Source: Pedobacter yulinensis (GTDB lineage Bacteria > Bacteroidota > Bacteroidia > Sphingobacteriales > Sphingobacteriaceae). From it: a stretch of 64,000 nt of DNA. Both the position numbers and the translations under genes were made by a program. The notes below the pieces were generated by a model that worked only from the letters and a program-made list of their open reading frames with translations, was not told the origin of the DNA and searched no databases. Position 1 is the first letter of the stretch; each line of letters opens with the position of its first letter. Shown in pieces: positions 42,191 to 51,577 of the stretch. The stretch covers positions 310,001 to 374,000 of the forward strand of contig NZ_KZ686269.1 of NCBI RefSeq assembly GCF_003029735.1, read 5' to 3'.

Positions 42191-43189
42191 TTACCGTGTA
42201 TGGAGAAAGGCTGCAATGGCGTGATTCGTTGCCTCGGGCCACTCAACCAGGGCAAGATGACCGCCTGGCAGCTGCTCATGCCTGGCTCCGGGAATTTTTG
42301 CGGCTTCATATGCTGCAGTGTAGGGCCTGGAAATGCGATCTTGATTACCTGAAAGTACCAGGCATGGCGCTTCAATTTCTGCCATTGCCGCAGAAGCATC
42401 GAATGACATCATTTGCAGGATGGCTTCGGCCACCACATCGGGTGGGCAATTGACTGCCAGCCGGGCCATCAGGCGAAGATCGGCGGCAGGCTGCCTGCCC
42501 GTAAAAAATATAAACCTGTAAAAAGCAGCACTGAGACCTGAAAGGTAACTCACCCAGCCCAGCACCTGGAACAGGGCCGGATGTTTTTTGACAAAGTCCA
42601 GGAAGGGCCGAAGGACCGGCTTCTGAATCATGGCCAGGACGGGGCCCAGCGCCGTGTGCCGCAACGGATTTTCATAGGCCGACTGCTGAAGAATTGCAGC
42701 CCCAGGGAGCGGACGATGCCCGTCTTTGAAATATTGCAGGATCAGCATGGAGCCGAGGCTGTGACCGTAAAATACCGGACTTTCCAGCCTGAGCGTCTTT
42801 ACCAAATGGTGCAGATCGGCTGCGAGTGCCGCTACCGAGAGGTCTGAGGGGCGGGGCGAGCGGCCATGACCAGGCAGGTCGACCAGCACCAGCCGAAAAT
42901 GTCTGCGCAGCCAGCGCCGCTGGTGATACCACTGCCGGGAATCGGAATTGAGGCCGTGTATGAGAACGACCGGCGGACTGTCTGCTGCCCCGTCAAACTC
43001 CACGAAAAACGTGTTGCCACCGGGTCGTGATAACAGTTGTGTTTGCTGGTTTTTGAAGCGGTCGGGCCGCATGCGCCTGCCTCCGCCGGATAGGAGCCAG
43101 GAAAGCGGGTACCGGCCAAACAGCAGGGCCGCCGTAATCAGGAGCAGTTTGGTGTTCGCGCTGCAAAGCGATCGTTTTAACTGAATCAT
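42191..43189 (-). CDS. Membrane-anchored alpha/beta hydrolase
   Basis: 332 residues from ATG 43189 (MIQLKRSL); the longer frame to 43276 adds an unlikely leader. A hydrophobic N-terminus (LLLITAALLFGRYPLSWLL) suggests an anchor or uncleaved signal. Alpha/beta hydrolase motifs: VVLIHGLNSDSRQWY, VDLPGHGRSPRP, nucleophile Ser144 in FYGHSLGSMLI, acid Asp in LSGNQDRI, His in LPGGHLALVEWPE. All triad residues present; most similar in style to haloperoxidase/lipase-type hydrolases. Substrate unknown. Divergent from the gene at 43313. Confidence 0.85.
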   Translation of the reverse strand: MIQLKRSLCSANTKLLLITAALLFGRYPLSWLLSGGGRRMRPDRFKNQQTQLLSRPGGNTFFVEFDGAADSPPVVLIHGLNSDSRQWYHQRRWLRRHFRLVLVDLPGHGRSPRPSDLSVAALAADLHHLVKTLRLESPVFYGHSLGSMLILQYFKDGHRPLPGAAILQQSAYENPLRHTALGPVLAMIQKPVLRPFLDFVKKHPALFQVLGWVSYLSGLSAAFYRFIFFTGRQPAADLRLMARLAVNCPPDVVAEAILQMMSFDASAAMAEIEAPCLVLSGNQDRISRPYTAAYEAAKIPGARHEQLPGGHLALVEWPEATNHAIAAFLHTR

Positions 43190-43312
43190 ATCTGTTATGT
43201 TAGCCGAAAGCTGCGCCAGACCGAAAGTGCAACTAACCGTTGCGCCGGGCGGGGCCGCGGTGTATTCATGCAACAAAAGTCTGCTCGGTTTGTTATCAGG
43301 TAAATAAATCTT

Positions 43313-43687
43313 ATGGTACAGTTACTCCAGGACCTGCCTCCTCACGTAGCGGCTTACCGCGCTGCCGGCGCAGTCAGTAAAGAGGAATATGACCAGGTGG
43401 TCATCACCCGGGTAGATGAAGTCGCGCGCCGGTTCGGAAAGATCAATTTCCTGGTATTGCTCGAAACAGACATGGATAATTACAGCATCGGTGCGTTCAT
43501 GCGGTATGTAGCTGTCAGTTTCAGGCATTTCAGCAAGTGGGAGCGTATGGCCATTGTAACCGAAGAACGCTGGCTTCGCACAGCTTACGACCTGCTGGGC
43601 CATGTGGTGCATGGGGAGATCCGGACTTTTAAAATTGATCAGTTACCAGCAGCGAAAGGCTGGGTGAGCGGTCCCCTGGCTACTTGA
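43313..43687 (+). CDS. SpoIIAA-like (STAS/SEC14-fold) protein
   Basis: 124-residue cytosolic protein of the SpoIIAA-like family (formerly DUF3478). Typical blocks: VAAYRAAGAVSKEEYDQVVITRVDEVARRFGKINFLVLLE, IGAFMRYVAVSFRHFSKWERMAIVTEERWLR and VVHGEIRTFKIDQLPAAKGWVSG. Family members bind small lipophilic ligands or membranes; no precise role is known. ATG start, apparently a single gene. Confidence 0.85.
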   Translation: MVQLLQDLPPHVAAYRAAGAVSKEEYDQVVITRVDEVARRFGKINFLVLLETDMDNYSIGAFMRYVAVSFRHFSKWERMAIVTEERWLRTAYDLLGHVVHGEIRTFKIDQLPAAKGWVSGPLAT

Positions 43688-44017
43688 TCGATAATGCGTT
43701 AGCCAGGGCAATAATTGGCCTAAGCATTCTGCACGGCCGGCGGTAACGTGCGGCAGCGCTTGCCTGGACCGCGATATGCAGGATTAACAAACACGCTTAT
43801 CAGCCTCACGCCACGCTTAGCATCGCGATTCAACAGGGCAAATTTTGTTGAAGAGCCGTTTAAAGCGCCGGGACTATTGTTTTCTGCAGACAAGAGCCGT
43901 TGTAGAACTATTTAAGCGAAAGCCCGGAATAAACCAATACTAACACCGCTTCATGGGTTTGTCAGCTGGCCGTTTCCGGGCTTCTGTATAACCAGCGCAG
44001 GAGTGGTACCAGCGTTT
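43688..44017. other. Intergenic gap, nothing recognised
   Basis: Lies between convergent genes (STAS protein and kinase). No coding frame with family features and no strong hairpin with a T-run was found. Confidence 0.5.
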
Positions 44018-45496
44018 TTACAGCCTCGGGATAATGAAGTAAAAGGCGCTGCCTTCGCCGAGTTTGCTTTCCACCCAGATCTCACCCCCATGTTTGCGCA
44101 CGAAACCCTGGCACAGGTCAAGGCCCAGGCCTGTACCTTTTTCGCCGTTGGTACCAAAGGTGGTATAGGTGAAACTGCGGTTAAACAAGTGGGCGACTTT
44201 TTCCTCAGGAATGCCACGGCCGTTATCGCGTACAATAAACAAAAGGCCGCTGGTCTTTTTCTCGACTGAAATATTGACCTGGCCGCCCGGGTCGGTGAAC
44301 TTTACGGCGTTGGTGACCAGGTTGCGGATAATGGTCTTCAGCATGGACCGGTCAGCAGAGAGCGCAGCGCCCGCTGCCACCTCCCTGATCGTGATCGTGA
44401 CCTCCTTTTTCTCGGCCATGGTCTGTGCCGGCTGAATGCTGCTGCGCAGAATGTCTTCTATATCATGTATCTCCACCCGGTTAAAATCGACGGCATTCAG
44501 TTGGGCGCGGGCCCAGGTTAGCAGGTCTTCGAGCAGTTCACTGGCACTTTGCAGTTCATTCTGCATCATGCGCAGGGAACGCTCTATTTCATCAGTCGCA
44601 TTCGTACGGATGTCATGCAGCATGAGGTCTACTAATTGCAGACTGCCAGAAATGGGATTACGAAGGTCATGCCCGATAATGGAAAACAGGCGGTTTTTCT
44701 GCTCATTCGAGGCTGCCAGTTCCTGGTTAAGTGCCTGCAGTACATTTTCGTTGAATTTCCTGGCCGTTACGTCGCGCATGCTGCCCTCGCCGCCCACGAG
44801 CTGACCATTCTCAAACACCAGCCTTGCATTTACAGAGGCGTATTTGAGCTCATCTGTTTTGGTTTTTAGCCTGACCTCAAAGTCGATCACTGAGCCCGAG
44901 GTTTGCAGTTCTTGAACGATCCGGTCCCGGTCTTCTACGTAGTAATAAAAATTCTCTACCGGTTTGCCTATAATCTCCTGGCGCATATAGCCGGAATGCA
45001 TTTCAATAGAAGGGCTGATCTCTTTGATGATGCCCTTGTGGTCGGTCTGGTAAAAGACGTCCTGCACGTTTTCAAAAATGGTGCGGTATTTTTTCTCGCT
45101 CAACAAGAGGTCGTCTTCGATCTCTTTGCGGCGGGTAATGTCTTCAAGCTGGGAAACGTAGTGCATGGGCGTCCCCGAGGTGTCATACAGCAGGGTTACG
45201 GCAATGGCGACCCAGATAAAATGACCTTCTTTGTGTTTGTATTCTTTTTCCAGCTTGGCGTGGGGTGTATCGCCGGTAATGAGCCGGTTCAGCAGTTCGT
45301 CGGTGCGTTCCAGATCGCTGGGGCGGCTCAGGTCACGAACGTTCAGCTGCACCAGCTCTTCCTCAGCGTATCCAAGCATATCGCAAAGGCTTTTATTAGC
45401 CCTGACCCAGTTGCCTTTAAGATCCACGATAGCCATGCCAATCATTGAGTTCTCAAAGATCTGCTGAAACTGCTCTTTGTATTCTTGTGTTTTCAT
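44018..45496 (-). CDS. Sensor histidine kinase, PAS-PAS-HisKA-HATPase
   Basis: 492 residues, cytosolic. PAS1 about 8-122 (FQQIFENSMIGMAIVDLKGNWVRANKSLCDMLGY) with PAC motif HYVSQLEDITRRK, PAS2 about 135-247, HisKA with His276 in FSIIGHDLRNPISG, HATPase_c with NLVTNAVKFTD, DNGRGIP and GTGLGLDL. The HDLRNP H-box is of the HisKA type frequent in Bacteroidota PAS kinases. No response regulator next to it, so an orphan. The first PAS strongly resembles the second PAS of the kinase at 56985 (APIGMALVSLQGEWLQANHSLCQLMG). Confidence 0.92.
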   Translation of the reverse strand: MKTQEYKEQFQQIFENSMIGMAIVDLKGNWVRANKSLCDMLGYAEEELVQLNVRDLSRPSDLERTDELLNRLITGDTPHAKLEKEYKHKEGHFIWVAIAVTLLYDTSGTPMHYVSQLEDITRRKEIEDDLLLSEKKYRTIFENVQDVFYQTDHKGIIKEISPSIEMHSGYMRQEIIGKPVENFYYYVEDRDRIVQELQTSGSVIDFEVRLKTKTDELKYASVNARLVFENGQLVGGEGSMRDVTARKFNENVLQALNQELAASNEQKNRLFSIIGHDLRNPISGSLQLVDLMLHDIRTNATDEIERSLRMMQNELQSASELLEDLLTWARAQLNAVDFNRVEIHDIEDILRSSIQPAQTMAEKKEVTITIREVAAGAALSADRSMLKTIIRNLVTNAVKFTDPGGQVNISVEKKTSGLLFIVRDNGRGIPEEKVAHLFNRSFTYTTFGTNGEKGTGLGLDLCQGFVRKHGGEIWVESKLGEGSAFYFIIPRL

Positions 45497-45630
45497 ACGT
45501 TTGCTGCAGCCGGGAGGACTGCCCGGAATGATCTCCTACAAACTACGTAATTAACTTTGATTTAGTTTGAAAAAAAGATCTGAATATTGGCTGCAGGCTG
45601 CTTAGGTCAGGCTTGCCTCAGCTTGCAGAA

Positions 45631-47478
45631 TTACTCTCGTTTTGTTTTGCCTGCTTCATTTTCCCTTTTCATCCGGGCTTTCACGCCGCCGGTTACGCCG
45701 GTTCCTGTAGACATGGGTTTAAATGCTGAACCGGAAGTAACCGGTGCCGGTGGTGCCGTTTTGATCTGCGACCGGTGTGCTACATTTGCCGAGAAACGTT
45801 CTGACCCATGTGGCGTAATCCGGTGGAAAATGCGGGTTGCCTTAGCCTTCCAGCCTACAGGGATCTCGCGCCGGGGCCGGAGCGAAGCACGGAGTACGGC
45901 GTTGACCACTTTCTGCGGATGGTCCATGGCGGCCATTCTCGCTGTTCGGCCGCTGTAATTTGCAGCATGTTGCCAGAAAGGAGTGTCTGCTGCCCAGGGT
46001 TCGATGGTCACAATCTCGATGTCCTTGTTGCCCGAAAGCCGGAGTTCATGGTTAATTGCCTGCGAAAGGTGCCTGATGCCGCCTTTTGTGGCCGCATAAC
46101 TGGCGTGATAGGCAAGCGGGTTGAAGCTTTCTACAGAGCCCATGTTGATCAGTACGCCGTATCCTTGTTTTCTGAACAGGTTGATCGCCGTGTGGCTACC
46201 GTAAATAACCCCCTTCAGGTTGATGTCTACAACCCGTTCCTGCTCGGCCAGGGGGATTTCCCAGAACCGCCCGATGGCGCCGACCCCAGCCATGTTGATC
46301 CAGACATCGACGGTCTTGAAAGCAGCGAGCGTCTTTTCCTGCAGGGCAAGCAGGTCTTCAGGTTTGCTGATATCTGTGGGTACCACCAAGGCGGTACCGC
46401 CGTATTTTCTGATCGTATCTGCGACCTCCTGCAAGGGAGCCTCGCGGCGGCTGGCCAGCACCACATTCGCTTTCAACCGGCCCAGTTCTTCGGCTACGCC
46501 GCGGCCAAATCCGCTCGAGGCACCGATAATAACAAAGGTTTTGCTGCCCAGGCGGGCCTGGCCGGGACGTCCGGGTTTCCAGGTGGCACAACTGCAGAAA
46601 AGCAAGGCGAGCAGCCACAGCAGGAGTGGTGGCAGGTTACGCTTTTTTTTTTCGACATACCGGCCGTGCGCAGGCACAGCCAGCTCGCGGAAATTTTCGG
46701 CAAGGTGGTTAAGCGCCTGCTGCAGTTCCTGGCCACTCATTACTTGGCCATGCCCGGGAACCAACACCTGCGGCTTCAGCGCGTTCAGGCGCTGCAGAGA
46801 AATTTCTGCCGCTTCCCAGTCGGTGGTGAGGTAGCGGGGCGGGCCGTTGATCTCTTTTTTCTGAACCAGCACTTTATACATTTCGTCCTGCTGCACGGTG
46901 ATCACCGCGTCGCCGCTGATCAATACGCCGTCTGCTTCCCTGAAAAAAGAAACATGGCCCGGTGCGTGCCCTGGCGTGCTGACCCACTTCCAGCCCGCGC
47001 AATGGGGCACGCTGCCGTCTTCAGGCAGGGGCTTCAGCACTTCTGCGACATTCGTGGCCTCATGCGGGTAGATTGACGAGATCTTGGCAAGCATGCCACC
47101 CTCCACACCGGGATCCGGTTCGGGGTAATCCTGCGAGCCGTTCAGAAACGGAAACTCATCGGGGTGTGCGTATACGGGAACGGGCCAATGCTCAAGCAGG
47201 TGTACCAGACCGCCTACATGATCAAAGTGGCCGTGTGTCAGGATAATACATTCCGGGGCATTTCCTTTCCCGAAACGTTCGGCCGCCGCTTCGATAATAT
47301 CAGGCCCGCTTTTGGGCATACCTGCATCGATCAGAACCCATTTTTCGTCAGGTTTGCCCAGCATGACAAGATTTACAATCTGGTTTGTCAGGCAATAGAG
47401 GTCTTCGCCGACCGCTACGCCCCGGCCAGAGTTGATGGATGTCATGGGTATGAACCGGTTGTCGTCGCTTTGTTTCAT
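45631..47478 (-). CDS. Fused metallo-beta-lactamase-fold hydrolase and short-chain dehydrogenase
   Basis: 615-residue continuous frame. Residues 1-275 are an MBL-fold hydrolase: THGHFDH (H82, H84, D86, H87), His171, Asp190 in ISGDAV, His243 in VPGHGQ, a complete dinuclear metal site. Residues 312-590 are a classical short-chain dehydrogenase: IIGASSGFGRG (319-327), NMAG (395-398), Ser448, Tyr461 and Lys465 in SYAATKGG. Between them, at 276-298, lies KKKRNLPPLLLWLLALLFCSC, which reads as a complete lipoprotein signal peptide in the middle of the protein. The junction codons contain ten A in a row (46643-46652). With eleven A the first gene would stop (TAA 46639-46637) and an ATG at 46658 would open a normal SDR lipoprotein. 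The fusion may therefore be a slippage product, phase-variable or a sequencing error. Confidence 0.8.
   Translation of the reverse strand: MKQSDDNRFIPMTSINSGRGVAVGEDLYCLTNQIVNLVMLGKPDEKWVLIDAGMPKSGPDIIEAAAERFGKGNAPECIILTHGHFDHVGGLVHLLEHWPVPVYAHPDEFPFLNGSQDYPEPDPGVEGGMLAKISSIYPHEATNVAEVLKPLPEDGSVPHCAGWKWVSTPGHAPGHVSFFREADGVLISGDAVITVQQDEMYKVLVQKKEINGPPRYLTTDWEAAEISLQRLNALKPQVLVPGHGQVMSGQELQQALNHLAENFRELAVPAHGRYVEKKKRNLPPLLLWLLALLFCSCATWKPGRPGQARLGSKTFVIIGASSGFGRGVAEELGRLKANVVLASRREAPLQEVADTIRKYGGTALVVPTDISKPEDLLALQEKTLAAFKTVDVWINMAGVGAIGRFWEIPLAEQERVVDINLKGVIYGSHTAINLFRKQGYGVLINMGSVESFNPLAYHASYAATKGGIRHLSQAINHELRLSGNKDIEIVTIEPWAADTPFWQHAANYSGRTARMAAMDHPQKVVNAVLRASLRPRREIPVGWKAKATRIFHRITPHGSERFSANVAHRSQIKTAPPAPVTSGSAFKPMSTGTGVTGGVKARMKRENEAGKTKRE
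46643..46652 (-). repeat. A10 homopolymer at the MBL/SDR junction
   Basis: Ten T on the plus strand, read as A10 in the coding strand (GTC GAA AAA AAA AAG CGT). One added A gives two overlapping genes: MBL ending E-K-K-K-A-stop, and SDR beginning ATG TCG AAA (46658), M-S-K-K-K-K-R-N-L-P-P plus a lipobox. Confidence 0.85.
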
Positions 47479-47754
47479 GGCCTGTTTTGTTTTCGTGAAG
47501 TGTTTCGTGCTAACAGGAAGGCTGTTCAGAGGGTTTTGTCTGGCCTGAAAATGCGTAGAAAAGCCACCGGCATGCGTAGTTCTGCCCGGGCTGGCCGCGC
47601 CGATTAGTCAGTGACAGGTGACCGCCGGCCCGAACATGCCCCTGAGTTCCGCGCCAGCCAACCACCATGAGCATCCTTCTTATAAAATTCTAAATCGGGT
47701 ACTTCTCCGTACAACTTTCCGGTCTGCCGGAGGTTCTATTAAAAAAGATAACTT

Positions 47755-48111
47755 ATGGGACTAATACCTAAAAAAGTACATGCGGTGCTTGATTATGCAT
47801 CGGTGGTCGTGCTGGTCGCAGCACCCTGGATCTTCGGTTTTGAAACTGTGAAAGCCGCAACGGTCGTTTCTGTTGCCTCGGGAGTCGTCGTTTTCTTTGT
47901 TTCCCTGTTTACAGCTTATCCGGGCGGCCTGATCCGCCGGCTTTCCATGTCGGCACATCTGAATATGGATATTTTACTCGGGGTCGTCCTCGCGGTTTCG
48001 CCCTGGGCGCTCGGCTTCAGTGACAAGGTCTACCTGCCGCACCTGGTTCTCGGACTGTTTTCCATTTTTGCAGGCAGTGTAACAACCCGCACGGCGTCGG
48101 GCCGGTCTTAA
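47755..48111 (+). CDS. SPW-repeat membrane protein
   Basis: 118 residues with four predicted membrane helices in two similar halves, each with the SPW-type motif: VLVAAPWIFGFE in the first and VLAVSPWALGFSD in the second. Begins MGLIPKKVHAVLDYASVVVLVAAPWIFGF, as in bacterial SPW proteins. Function of the family is unknown; an inner-membrane location is expected. Single gene; the 47479-47754 upstream interval is a divergent promoter region without further genes. Confidence 0.85.
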   Translation: MGLIPKKVHAVLDYASVVVLVAAPWIFGFETVKAATVVSVASGVVVFFVSLFTAYPGGLIRRLSMSAHLNMDILLGVVLAVSPWALGFSDKVYLPHLVLGLFSIFAGSVTTRTASGRS

Positions 48112-48388
48112 ACCTTTAGCCAGGTTCATGCATAACGCAGGTTATGGGCGGTTACGGTTTTTTAGCTGCGGACTGAGCCGCCTGGTTGCTGCGGGTCCAG
48201 GCCAGACAATGGACAATGCTTGCCGACTACGCAGATCAAAAGGGTAACAGCCGCGGTCAGATGGCGTAGTTATCGCCTAAACTTAAACCTGCCCATACAG
48301 GTTCAAAAGGTACGATCGTCGATGGGCCCCCCAACACGGGGTAAATTAAGGCCAGAACGATTATAACAGTGTAACCACCTAGAAAAAC

Positions 48389-48910
48389 ATGAAAAAAATA
48401 GCTTTTTACTTTTTGGTCGCGGCCACCTGTGCGGCGGCTGTATCCTGCAAGAAAGACAATGACGACCGGTTCAAAGACAATCAGACATTTGTAAACGAAG
48501 CTTCGAGCAGCAACCAGTTTGAAATCCAGGCCGGAGCCCTGGCGTCGACACGCGCCACGAACGCCGAGGTCAAAAGTTTTGGCGTACACATGGTTACCGA
48601 CCATGGGGCGGTGGGACAGGAAATGGCTACCCTGGTTCAGCAAAAAGGCTGGAGCATGCCGGCCGATCTGCTGCCTAAGCACAAAAGCAAAATCGATTCC
48701 CTGTCTGCACTTTCAGGGGCGGCTTTCGATAAAAAGTTCATGACGATGATGGTCATGTCTCACAAGGAAGCGATCGACCTGTTCAGCCGGGCCAGTGATA
48801 ACGAATCGGGTGTACGCGATCCCGATCTCAGAAACTTTGCCGGCGCGAAACTCCCTGCCTTGCGCATGCACCTGGAACACGCAACAAGTCTGAATACAAG
48901 AACCCCTTAA
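48389..48910 (+). CDS. DUF4142 lipoprotein
   Basis: 173 residues; signal peptide with lipobox Cys20 (AAAVSCKKD). DUF4142 (ferritin-like four-helix) blocks: NQTFVNEASSSNQFEIQAGALASTRATNAEVKSFGVHMVTDHGAVGQEMATLVQQKG, SALSGAAFDKKFMTMMVMSHKEAIDLFSRAS and LPALRMHLEHATSL. The His/Glu placement (MVTDH, SHKEAID, HLEHA) is the family's usual set. Periplasmic, often linked with envelope stress; the function is not established. Own terminator at 48957. Confidence 0.9.
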   Translation: MKKIAFYFLVAATCAAAVSCKKDNDDRFKDNQTFVNEASSSNQFEIQAGALASTRATNAEVKSFGVHMVTDHGAVGQEMATLVQQKGWSMPADLLPKHKSKIDSLSALSGAAFDKKFMTMMVMSHKEAIDLFSRASDNESGVRDPDLRNFAGAKLPALRMHLEHATSLNTRTP

Positions 48911-48956
48911 TACACAGAGAACGCAGGCTGATGGACGGCAACCGCCGCCCTGAACG

Positions 48957-48995
48957 GCACGGCAGGTAACGAAATGTTGCTGCCGTGCTTTTTTT
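48957..48995 (+). terminator. Rho-independent terminator after the DUF4142 gene
   Basis: Perfect 9-bp stem GCACGGCAG (48957-48965) / CTGCCGTGC (48980-48988), 14-nt loop, followed by seven T (48989-48995). Confidence 0.9.
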
Positions 48996-49055
48996 ATGCA
49001 CTGAACCCATGCTACAACAGAAGCCGGCTATCCTTAAACCAAACCGGCCGCCCCC

Positions 49056-49904
49056 GTGTTGTCGTGTAAATATCCCGGGCAGCGGACAAAAAAGCTCAAC
49101 AACTTGGACAACAACATTACCGTCATCATTGAAACGCCAAAAGGCAGTGGTCAGAAATTTGATTATGATCCCGAACTGGACAGAATGAAACTGAACAAAG
49201 TTTTGCCGGCCGGCCTCATCTTTCCTTTCGATTTCGGGTACATTCCGGGTACCATAGGCGGCGACGGCGACCCGGTCGATGCCCTGGTCATATCTGAATT
49301 GGCCACTTTTCCGGGCTGTGCGCTCGACTGCCGCGTTATTGGCGCCCTGAAGGCCAGGCAGCGTGAGCGTGATGGCGCGACCATGCGCAACGACCGAATC
49401 ATCGCTATTCCGGTGGTTTCGGTGCAATATGCGGCCGTCAATACTTTCAATGATCTGCCCCCCGGCATCCTGGAGCAGCTTACCCGGTTTTTCATCAATT
49501 ACAACGAGCAGGCAGGCAAAAAATTCAGTCCGCTGAAAAATGTTCCGGCCCGTGAGGCCATTTCACTAATCAATACAGCAACAGTAAAACAACCAAAAGA
49601 CACGCTGATCCAGTTGTTCATTCCCACACGCGACGCCAGCGGCAAGCCTTTCCCTGAAAGCCATTTCAGCCGGTTGCGCACCGAGCTGAAAGACCGTTTT
49701 GGCGGATTAACCATTTATGCACGGACTCCAGCAAAAGGTTTGTGGAAAGACCAGGGAAACACGGTAGAAGATGAACTGGTCATATACGAGGTAATGACCG
49801 CCGGCGCGGAACCTGCCTATTGGAGCCGGCTGAAAACAAAATTGGAAAAACGGTTTGCACAGCAGGAAATCCTGATCCTGGCAGGGAAGGTGCAGCAACT
49901 GTAG
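49056..49904 (+). CDS. Inorganic pyrophosphatase fused to a C-terminal extra domain
   Basis: Cytosolic family I soluble pyrophosphatase (PPi to 2 Pi) at about residues 20-180, with KFDYDPELDRMKLNKVLPAGLIFPFDFGYIPGT, the signature DGDPVDALVI holding the metal-binding aspartates, and AIPV. The final 100 residues (about 185-282: DTLIQLFIPTRDASGKPFPESHFSRLRTELKDRFGGLTIYARTPAKGLW ... ELVIYEVMT ... YWSRLKTKLEKRFAQQEILILAGKV) form a separate alpha/beta domain that in other bacteria occurs as a small free-standing protein. No ATG is available: GTG 49056, TTG 49059 and TTG 49104 (just before DNNITVIIETP) are candidates, the last giving the best family N-terminus. Confidence 0.85.
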   Translation: MLSCKYPGQRTKKLNNLDNNITVIIETPKGSGQKFDYDPELDRMKLNKVLPAGLIFPFDFGYIPGTIGGDGDPVDALVISELATFPGCALDCRVIGALKARQRERDGATMRNDRIIAIPVVSVQYAAVNTFNDLPPGILEQLTRFFINYNEQAGKKFSPLKNVPAREAISLINTATVKQPKDTLIQLFIPTRDASGKPFPESHFSRLRTELKDRFGGLTIYARTPAKGLWKDQGNTVEDELVIYEVMTAGAEPAYWSRLKTKLEKRFAQQEILILAGKVQQL

Positions 49905-50078
49905 CCAGGCCACCTGCGGCATGCAGCCGCATGGTTCCCGTCGGCCTGCTTCTAGATCAACGGTGCTGGTTACCAATGTCCTGGCCGGCTTTCATGCTGA
50001 GTTTTATGCAGATTGCCGCTTTTACCTTATCTTAAGGCAAGCATTGCGGTTGCAAGGCATGAAAAAATCCAAAAGGCC

Positions 50079-51566
50079 ATGTATTCATTGGGAATTGATC
50101 TCGGAACCTCGTCGGTGAAAGTTGCCGTCGTTGCGCTCGAAACCGGTAAGTGCGTAGCCAGTGCACAGTACCCCGAAACTGAGGCACCAGTGAAATCGAT
50201 ACAGCCAGGCTGGGCAGAGCAGTCGCCGGCCGACTGGTGGTTATACACCTGCCAGGCCATCAGGCAGCTAACTTCAAGGCCCGGGATCAACGCTGCTGAC
50301 ATCGCCGCAATTGGTATCGCCTACCAGATGCATGGCCTGGTCGTGGTCGATGCGCAACAGCGGGTGTTGCGCGACAGCATCATCTGGTGCGACAGCCGCG
50401 CGGTAGAGATCGGGGAACAGGCGGCCGTTGACCTTGGTCAGAATTACGTACAGCAAAATCTCCTGAACTCCCCAGGCAATTTCACTGCCTCTAAACTGGC
50501 ATGGGTTAAACAGCATGAACCTGTTGTGTACAACAGGATCCATACGGTCATGCTGCCGGGCGATTTTATTGCGATGCAGCTGACCGGCGAAACGACAACG
50601 ACCCTGTCCGGTTTGTCGGAAGGAGTCTTCTGGGACTTTGGTGCTGAAAGCCTGTCTGAACGGCTTATGCAGCACTACGGTTTCGACCCGGCCATATTAC
50701 CTGTACCGCTTCCTGCCTTCGCCATACACGGACATCTTAAAAACAGCGTGGCCAGTGAACTGGGGCTGAAGGCCGGGCTCCCGGTCTCGTACAAGGCCGG
50801 CGACCAGCCGAACAATGCCTTCTCATTGAATGTGCTTGAACCGGGCGCCGTTGCGGCGACCGCAGGCACCTCAGGTGTTATATACGGCGTGAGCGACCGC
50901 CTCGCTGCCGATCCGCTTTCGCGCATCAATACTTTCGCACATGTAAACCACCATGCGGGGCAACTGCGCACCGGCGTGCTGCTTTGCATTAACGGAACGG
51001 GGAGTATGTACCGCTGGGCAAGGGAACACTTTGCACCCGGACTGTCTTATGCCGAACTTAACAGCCTGGCTGCATTGGCATCGCCGGGTGCCGCGGGGCT
51101 GAGCGTGCTTCCCTTTGGCAACGGTGCAGAGCGGATGCTTGGCAACAGGTATACCGGGGCAGGGCTTAGTGGCATAGACCTGAACAGGCATGGCAGAAAA
51201 GAAATTTTCAGGGCTGTGCAGGAAGGCATCGTTTATGCCTTTCGCTATGGCCTTGACATCATGCGGGAGAATGGTCTGCAGCCGCGGATAATCAGGGCCG
51301 GGCAGGCCAATCTCTTTCTCAGCGATGTATTTGCACAGGCCTTTGTAGATGTTACCGGCGTACCGGTAGAACTGTACGATACCGATGGGAGCACGGGCGC
51401 TGCCCTGGGCGCAGCCATTGGGGCAAGCCTGTACCGCTCGGCGCCGGAGGCATTTTCCGGGCACCATTGTGTTCGTGCGCTTGAGCCCCGCAACAGCGCT
51501 GTCTATGAACCGCTTTATGCCGGCTGGAAAAACTGGCTGGAAAATGAAATCCGATCAACCCCATAA
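50079..51566 (+). CDS. xylB: Xylulokinase
   Basis: 495 residues from the ATG at 50079 ([18 protein letters not shown]); the longer frame to 50013 adds an unrelated leader. FGGY-family kinase phosphorylating D-xylulose to xylulose-5-phosphate. Phosphate-binding [10 protein letters not shown], the N-terminal FGGY region [15 protein letters not shown] ... IIWCDSRA, and the C-terminal [62 protein letters not shown] with the WCDSRA block is the xylulokinase pattern. xylA follows after 11 bp, confirming the pathway. No xylose transporter or XylR is in the window. Confidence 0.95.
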   Translation: MYSLGIDLGTSSVKVAVVALETGKCVASAQYPETEAPVKSIQPGWAEQSPADWWLYTCQAIRQLTSRPGINAADIAAIGIAYQMHGLVVVDAQQRVLRDSIIWCDSRAVEIGEQAAVDLGQNYVQQNLLNSPGNFTASKLAWVKQHEPVVYNRIHTVMLPGDFIAMQLTGETTTTLSGLSEGVFWDFGAESLSERLMQHYGFDPAILPVPLPAFAIHGHLKNSVASELGLKAGLPVSYKAGDQPNNAFSLNVLEPGAVAATAGTSGVIYGVSDRLAADPLSRINTFAHVNHHAGQLRTGVLLCINGTGSMYRWAREHFAPGLSYAELNSLAALASPGAAGLSVLPFGNGAERMLGNRYTGAGLSGIDLNRHGRKEIFRAVQEGIVYAFRYGLDIMRENGLQPRIIRAGQANLFLSDVFAQAFVDVTGVPVELYDTDGSTGAALGAAIGASLYRSAPEAFSGHHCVRALEPRNSAVYEPLYAGWKNWLENEIRSTP

Positions 51567-51577
51567 AACGAAAAACC

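Noticed and set aside
46494..46736. Minus-strand frame containing the ATG at 46658 with A10
   Set aside because: With ten A this ATG leads into a meaningless cysteine-rich frame (MSKKKSVTCHH); it is only meaningful if the tract has eleven A.
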